This document shows, in pieces, positions 58,013 to 64,000 of a DNA stretch of 64,000 bases. This DNA comes from Annulohypoxylon bovei var. microspora (Eukaryota; Ascomycota; Sordariomycetes; Xylariales; Hypoxylaceae). Position 1 is the first letter of the stretch; each line of letters opens with the position of its first letter. The stretch lies in contig MU405302.1 of NCBI GenBank assembly GCA_022836615.1, forward strand, positions 62,001 through 126,000, read 5' to 3'. The notes under the pieces are model-generated. The model saw only the letters and a list, made by a program, of their open reading frames with translations, did no database searches and was not told the origin of the DNA. A program made the translations under genes and the position numbers.

Positions 58013-58691
58013 AAAACAACGACAATGAGCTGTATACATCAACTGAAGAATTGTTTGGTTACCTACTCATTGAATGAATGCGATTTCAATTGGAATTTTA
58101 CAACTCCTTACGTGAAAACTCGGGCATGTATTCAATTATACCTGGTTGGGTCTTGGTTTCGATATGTTCTTACGAACAGGCCTATTTATCCAGAACACCG
58201 CGTCAAGGTGCCTAACAATCGTTCTGGTGCCTCCCCTATGCTCACTTGAGATAGCTTCATAGGCATATCTAAGTGTGCTGTGTGCCTTATGGTTTGTATA
58301 GACGCTACCAAGGCGTCGATGCACTCCTCTTGCGCCGCCCTTCAGTCCACCCAAGCCTGTGACGCTTCCAATTCGGCGAGCCGGGCTAGTAGGGAGGTGG
58401 CCGTGCTTGGGTCACTTTCGAATAGGTATACCGACAGCGGCGGAGAAGGCCGCCCTCCCAAAATAAAACTATCCTGAAATTAACAACATTTAGTAAATAT
58501 GAGGCAACAACGCAAATTGTGTTATATTTTTCTATTTGTATTAGGTATATATATAACTTCAGTAATACCTAGTGTAGGTAAAACATCGCAAATCATTCAT
58601 GGTGAAGTATCATAAATCACCGCAGACAGTCAAATTCCTACACTTGAAAGTAGCCTCTCGGTAAGGCGACAGTTGATACTTGCGCCATTTT
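58013..58691. other. intergenic spacer right of the MITE
   Basis: It begins with the right target-site duplication AAAACAACG (58013-58021). Frames here (57896-58249 and 58280-58477) start in or run out of the MITE and show no domain. No gene supported. Confidence 0.5.
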
Positions 58692-60196
58692 CTAGAAGCT
58701 GACACTCGTTCCTGGGATGTAATCTCCATCAGCCACATCGTCATAGCCAGCACCCTGACCAGTCCAGTTAATAAACTTTCCCTTGCAAAAGTCCTGGTAA
58801 CTCATAATGTGGACGCCCGCATCACGCTTGACGTCGATGTCTTTGATGCCCTCATCCGATCCTTCGGCGTCTTCATCGCCCCCATCACCAATATCATCTC
58901 GACCATGGCCGCTATCCTCTACAAATAGGGTGCTTTCAACCGACTGGTTGCTTGCAGTTTGGCTAAGAGCAGAGGACTCAGATGCGATAGTTGAGTAAAC
59001 AGTGGACAACGACCCAGGACTGGAATACCCTTCGAACTGGTATCCTGCGGAGCGCGGCTGTTGCAGGTTCTGGGTGGCATTGATTGAGCTCGTGTTAGAT
59101 GTTCGGCCCAGGATGGTTGCCTGTGGAAAGGTAACTGGCGACTCAGAAGCCGGTTCAGCAAAATGCTCTGCTCCCATCTCGTATCCCTCAGGATAGTGTC
59201 GTCGAGTGGGGAATCCAGCAGCAGAGGTCTTCTGAGACTTAGATGGCAGCGACGAAGATGATTGCTCGGGAGCGGAACGCTTTCCCATCTGATAGCCCCA
59301 AACAGCCTCACCGGCTGAATTGATATTGGCAGATCCAGGGGTAAGTGGGGTCCGAGGTTGGTATGAAGGAGCGCCATGCGAAGGCACCGTAGACGGACTA
59401 GCCATGTTCCAGCCGGAGGGGATCGCCTGTTGATTTCCATAGGACAGACCATCACAAGTAGGGCTTGCTAATGGTGAGGGTGGGAGGGTACGATGATTCG
59501 CCGGGACAAGGGGGCGAAGGGGTTGGGATGGACGGAAAGACCGACGTGAAGATAGTCCTGGACATGGGCGGAGAAGTGGGCGAGGGTCCGGAAGATTCAT
59601 TTCACGCAAGGTCGGAAGAGACGACGACTCAGTAGAGACAACGCGATCTTTGTCCTTGGGTTGAGGGGCTATATCGGCAATAGGACTAGGGGAGGGAGGG
59701 GCATTGCGAGCACGGCGCTTTTTTACCTCCCGGCGGGGACGAGTTGCGCGCGGGTTGACAACCTCATGGTTAGGACCTCAAACTACATGTTAGTGAGGAT
59801 CTGATCCGGAAAAACGCCTATTCATTGGAACATACCAAGCTTGCGTAGGTACTCATTGACATACGCTGCCGCATTCGGTGATCGTCGCTCACCCTCGATG
59901 TTCTGAAAATAATGCTCGACTAATCCAAACCCCGTTAGCACGATATAAGCGGATTGAATTAGGGTGGATGGTATATCTAGACGTGTATGGGATGGGGGAT
60001 ACTTACATAACATGGTGCTAGTGTACTGTCGGCGAACCTGGCCGTGGCGTTCCATGGAACGATGCATTTCGTAGGCAAGCTGATCCCATGTCTTCTCGGA
60101 ATTGGCTCGATCGATGCCAGCACGTTTGGAAGAATGGGCAACGGCTGTTCTCCAGAAGTACCTCTCTTCGATGTCAGACCATACTTTACCTACCAT
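58692..60196 (-). CDS. uncharacterised fungal protein with conserved N-terminal domain (452 aa)
   Basis: Three exons: 60007-60196, 59836-59919 and 58692-59776, with introns of 87 and 59 bp (gtaagt ... ggattag; gtatgt ... tttgag). The first join gives TSTML-FEHYFQNIEGERRSP. The first 100 residues form a compact region with WSDIEERYFWR, a HSSKRAG block, TWDQLAYEMHRSM and AAAYVNEYLRKL, suggestive of a small helical, possibly Myb/SANT-like, DNA-binding fold. A basic stretch RATRPRREVKKRRARN (about 102-117) looks like a nuclear signal. The rest is disordered, Ser/Pro-rich, then acidic (DDIGDGGDEDAEGSDEG), with a short ordered tail YQDFCKGKFINWTGQGAGYDD. This suggests a nuclear regulator, but that is an inference; I do not recognise a named family. 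The second acceptor is less certain than the first. Confidence 0.72.
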
Positions 60197-62038
60197 CGTG
60201 ATGATTGGCAGAAAGTGATTAGTTGATGGGTCTTTTCAGTGATGTCTATGCCGAATGAGACTATAAAAGTTCGAGAACCTTAACCGGTAAAGATAATAAA
60301 GTAGGAAAAGAGTGAAGGGGGAAGATGAATGAGTGGACCAGGTTGTGAAGAGAAAGGTTTGAGGGATGAAGGTTGAAGGTTGAAGGATGAAGGATAGAAT
60401 ATCTCTGGGATTTATATGATTGACATGTCCTACTTATGGCTAGGTCTCCTAATCTACTGCTAAGTGTGATTCGAATCACTCTTGCCATTGATGAAGAGTT
60501 AAGGAAAAATCAGATAGATCAGATGGCCGTGATTAAGTTGCCTTGGGGCCTAGAACCCCTCAAGCATTACATTATGTTGTGATCTGGTGGATCTAAATGT
60601 ATTCAACATTACTAGCTAATTCATCCCATGCTTCCATTTTCGCTATCTCTGTGGGGTTTAGAGTCAATAAGACTAGCCCCTCTTGAGTAAAGAATTATGA
60701 CATAACCTCACGAGATACAATTGATGAAAGATATATGGGTGTCCATAGAAGTCAGAGGTGACCAGTAATCGTCCTCGTCTGAATCTCTCTAGTGGGGATA
60801 TCAGGAACCGAGATACAGTATAGGCAACAACGGGAGGACAGACATATGCAGGTACGTGTATTTAATGTCAAGCTACTGTACTAGGTGCATGCATAGGTAG
60901 TGTAGGGGTGATGATCACCTTGATGTCAAAGCTCATATCCCTCCTATAACAAGCGGCTGAGCATATTTCGTCTGATGAGGCTCCTTCCCCCTCTGAAGGG
61001 AATTAGGCAAGTACCTTTCTATGCTAGACTTAGTACATAGCTAGCCCACATAAATTCACACATGGGGCATTTAAATACTCTTGAGGCAAGATGGCTAATC
61101 CTACTTTATATGTTCAATGAGGTACCTCACTATTAAATCTTCTATCTACTTGTAGTTAGAGTGTCATGTTGATATGCACCCATCTTGGCTATCCCGGTAC
61201 TCGTAGCACGGTTCTACTAAATCCTAGGAGAAGCCGAGTATATATATATGCCTATGTAGGTAGGCAGTTAGGTAGGTAGGTACCTAAATAGGTACTTACA
61301 CCAGTCTACTTCCACCAGCTACCCATGATTAAAGATCAACAACTTATTTTAGTGAACCGTTTATTTCTAATGTACTAGATACGCAGAATAGTGAGTCATG
61401 TAAGAGGGATAGTACCAAGAAGCTACGCAGTTATGATTGTTTAGAACTCTTCAACGGGTACCTGATCGAATCAGACGATAGTTATAACTCGCTTGTTGAG
61501 TAACCATGTTTTTACAAACTTCAGAAGCCTTGCATACCCGTGTGTATCATTGCTAAATCTAGGTAATGTCTGTGAGACACACCAACAATCTGCTTTGTAG
61601 ATACAAGTTTACCTTGATCAGAAGTTCGCCGTCGAAGATGTAGTGTAACGATGTGCCTTAGGGCCATAATCACACTCCGAAAAGCTGGCTTTGAAAAGAG
61701 GTACTTACTTACGGTAAGTAGTTGACGAATGGCAAGCATGGAACAGTTGTGTCACTTGAGCTTTCACTTCTGAAGATAGCTACTATTCGTAATGTGCGAT
61801 TCGGACAGACAAATTGAACCTAAAAACATGTTGCAAAGTGTGTCTATAGGTATTATACCTCATGAACAATGATGGTGCGGAGCATCTTTTTTGTGTTGTC
61901 GCCCACCTTAGGTACCCATATTATTAGCTGATGAACACTTAAGTTTGGATGACTCTGACTGTGCTAGAAGACGGTATTGACGAAAACACCATTGCAAGAA
62001 CTACCTAGTTAGGTACCTACGTAGGTAGTAATCGATAT
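60197..62038. other. gene-poor region
   Basis: No gene supported. Near 60356-60392 a short run of GATGAAGGTTGAAGGTTGAAGG repeats lies upstream of the previous gene. Dense TAGGTAGGTACCTA motifs occur at 61255-61297 and 62005-62028. A 72-codon minus frame (61521-61739) is featureless. Confidence 0.45.
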
Positions 62039-62827
62039 TTACTCAAAGGGACTCTGGGGATCAACAGCCTGGTAACCACGTTTTATTAGGAATGGTCCGA
62101 GGTGCTGCTCGAGTTTGGAAAACTAGGGAGGTTTAGCAGCTAAAGTATGAAATCATGGTCGAGAGGGACATACCACGCTCTTCTCGTTTAACGGCTTGAC
62201 GCCATCCCGGATCCACAAACCCCAGCTGCCCATCATATTGGCTAGCATCATATCGGTCATTAGACGATCCCCGACAATTGCAATCTGGCTCGGATGGGTT
62301 ACCCCAACTTCAGGATGGGCCTTGAAATAAGCCATGATTTCATCGCCGCAGCCGGGCTTCTTCACCCTATGAGCAAGTACCGAGACTCTGGTTGCCGCCT
62401 CGAGGTCCTTTGCTAAGCGCCCATCGCGGTCGTAAGTAATTGCTCCGGCAGTATTAGACACAATCAAGAGGCGATTGTCAGGGTACTCTTTTTGCAGCTG
62501 TTGAAACCGCTCCTAATAGTAGGCAAGCAATTACTCTGATTAGTATCCACAAAGAGATAGAAAGTGTCAAATGCGAGTATTTCGTTTGATATAATAGCTA
62601 CTTACAGCATAAGCGGGATAAATTTCATTGGTGTTGGGATAAGCAAAACAATCGTCTTTGTCCAGCACTACTGCTCTGATGTCTACTTTATTGCCTCGAC
62701 CTTCAAAAGCCTTCTCGAACGGACTTGGTATCTCATTGAATGTAGAGACTGTTGAGTGCGGAAGACATAGTGATGGTCTTGCTATCAGCTTGAAGATATT
62801 GAGAGTTCCAGATAAATTGAGGTTCAT
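62039..62827 (-). CDS. gep4: mitochondrial phosphatidylglycerophosphatase GEP4 (214 aa)
   Basis: It removes phosphate from phosphatidylglycerophosphate in the mitochondrial matrix, a step in cardiolipin synthesis. Three exons: 62606-62827, 62174-62512 and 62039-62122, with introns of 93 and 51 bp. Joins give YPAYA-ERFQQLQKEYPDNRLLIVSNTAG and NEKSV-FSKLEQHLGPFLIKRGY, ending in PQSPFE. The HAD-type catalytic motif is VVLDKDDCFAYP (residues about 52-63); the usual family form is D-K-D-N, so the Asn-to-Asp change just after the second catalytic Asp is worth noting. Later blocks are IVSNTAG, VKKPGCG and QIAIVGDRLMTDMMLANMMGSWGLWI. The N-terminus (LNLSGTLNIFKLIARPSL) matches fungal relatives. Length is close to the family norm. 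Confidence 0.92.
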
Positions 62828-64000
62828 GATACCGGATTTGACAACTAGGCCTCTACAAATCGTAAAACGCCCTACTGGTCTTTACATAGTAGTAGAAACC
62901 GATGAGAAAAATGAGAAGAAAACTAAGAATCATAGGTCTCGGTTCTCATCGCAGTCCCGTGACTTATTGAATCCATAGAGCAAGTGAAGTGCTATGCAGC
63001 GTATTTACAGTTTTTACAAGGAAGGTTGTTACTGTCTTTAGCTCCATAGTATGGTGGGCCTATGGCGGCCTGTTCGTGAGACTGTGCCAAAAAAAATATT
63101 GGTGTGGAAATACTACCCAAAAGGGTAAAGGTTGTTGCAGCCACAGGTTGATTGGTGGCTTAACCCTCGATAAGCAGGTACTTTGTGCATTCAATTTTAT
63201 AATTGAACAACTGCAACTGTTGTATTCATGTTGTAATAGCTGTAATAGCTGTAATAGCTGTAATAGCTGTAATAGCTGTAATAGCTGTAATAGCGATGAT
63301 TTCGTATAGCTCGTGTTGATTACCTACCTGAGGTACGTACATTTGTGTTTCGAAGTCCGTGATAGCTATTGATATTGATTATAATACCTGATAGATTATG
63401 GGATGCATCTATACCTAGATGCTTAATTGATTGATAATTGTTGGCAGTAAAAGGGATTTACTGGTCAAAGGGAGCTTTGTGGCTTTGTGTGGCTTTGTGT
63501 GGCTTGTGCCATATAAGGCTACACTTGGCATGGGTTTGGAAACAGGCAGTTTGTACGTTTTACACAACCACAAGATCGTAATACATCACACGGTATTACA
63601 GCACAACGCATCGTGACCTATTGCCTTCAATAATGGTTATTAGGTATTAAGCTAAGGTTATTATTACGGCAAAACGTAGAACCCATTGCCAGCTATACAG
63701 CTACAGTGGTTTTATATCGTGATAGTTACTTTCATATAGGGCTACTTAATCTTTCAAAGGTGGTTACTATGGAAGAAACCGTTCCAGTATCCACAGGTAA
63801 AAAGGTGGTATAATTACAGCTATTACAGCTATTGCAAGTTTTTACGTATATGCGCACTGATAATAAACCTGACAATAGGTACACGGTTATACAGCTAAAT
63901 TTGTATATAAACAAAAGTATCATACATCTAAGCTGCTAATATTAAATACTTACTTACGTATGTACTCATTTATCAACCTGCCATTATGTGGCTTAATGCC
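62828..64000. other. repeat-rich spacer at window end
   Basis: No gene supported. It includes the 9-bp array described separately, a GTGGCTTTGT 10-bp triplicate at about 63477-63505, and an inverted partner of the array (ATTACAGCTATTACAGCTATT) at 63813-63833. A frame at 62989-63309 is only a translation of the array. A transposon remnant running past the window edge is possible. Confidence 0.4.
63232..63294. repeat. tandem array of TGTAATAGC (7 copies)
   Basis: Seven perfect 9-bp units in a row. Two inverted units reappear about 520 bp downstream (63813-63833), so the pair could form the sub-terminal part of an inverted-repeat element similar in style to the MITE at 57063, whose array unit is TGTAAAGC. 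Confidence 0.95.

Noticed and set aside
57896..58249. 117-codon frame at the right end of the MITE
   Set aside because: It runs from the inverted terminal repeat into the flank, so it arose from the insertion.
62989..63309. Cys-Asn-Ser repeat protein
   Set aside because: The C-N-S run is a direct translation of the TGTAATAGC array; no start context or conserved flank.

Overview
The window is nuclear DNA from a filamentous ascomycete (Pezizomycotina, most likely Sordariomycetes). Most genes carry short GT-AG introns (47-165 bp), many with a visible CTAAC-type branch site. Gene content is typical of this group: a highly reducing polyketide synthase, a DUF1996 protein, a 2EXR protein, a secreted SET-domain protein and a CYP504-like P450. 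There is a nuclear tRNA-Thr with an intron. Genes are separated by AT-rich spacers strewn with short TACCTAGGTA-type motifs. No species is assigned.

Region 1 (1-23 kb) holds secreted and accessory genes: a long secreted protein made of V-K-E-T-V-H-V-type repeats, a DUF1996 protein, a SET-domain protein, a 690-bp foldback MITE with a 9-bp target duplication, a small secreted protein, a GC-rich short-chain dehydrogenase, a secreted metallophosphoesterase, a second SET protein with a signal peptide, and a phenylacetate-2-hydroxylase-like P450. Region 2 (24-36 kb) is mixed, with housekeeping genes: an NmrA-like oxidoreductase, GTP cyclohydrolase I, TFIID subunit TAF11, tRNA-Thr(UGU), a four-span membrane protein and a 2EXR protein. 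Region 3 (38-43 kb) holds a putative amidoligase, a small Cys-rich protein and a vacuolar carboxypeptidase S (M20). Region 4 (45-58 kb) has a hAT-like MITE, a 14-exon reducing PKS of 2601 aa, a CutC-like protein and a 950-bp MITE with a perfect 9-bp target duplication. Region 5 (58-64 kb) has an uncharacterised fungal protein, the mitochondrial PGP phosphatase GEP4, and a repeat-rich end.

The PKS has no tailoring enzyme, transporter or regulator next to it, so it looks like a solitary reducing PKS. Its dehydratase has lost the catalytic His and the FPGAGY-type motif, its enoylreductase nucleotide loop is altered, and the KS HGTGT motif reads HGPGT. C-methyltransferase, ketoreductase and ACP motifs are intact. 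The most unusual protein is the secreted V/T/E/K repeat protein at 2929-4806. The two 9-bp-TSD MITEs are the best-supported mobile elements. Intron positions were worked out by eye from splice signals, frame and family conservation; none is backed by transcript data.
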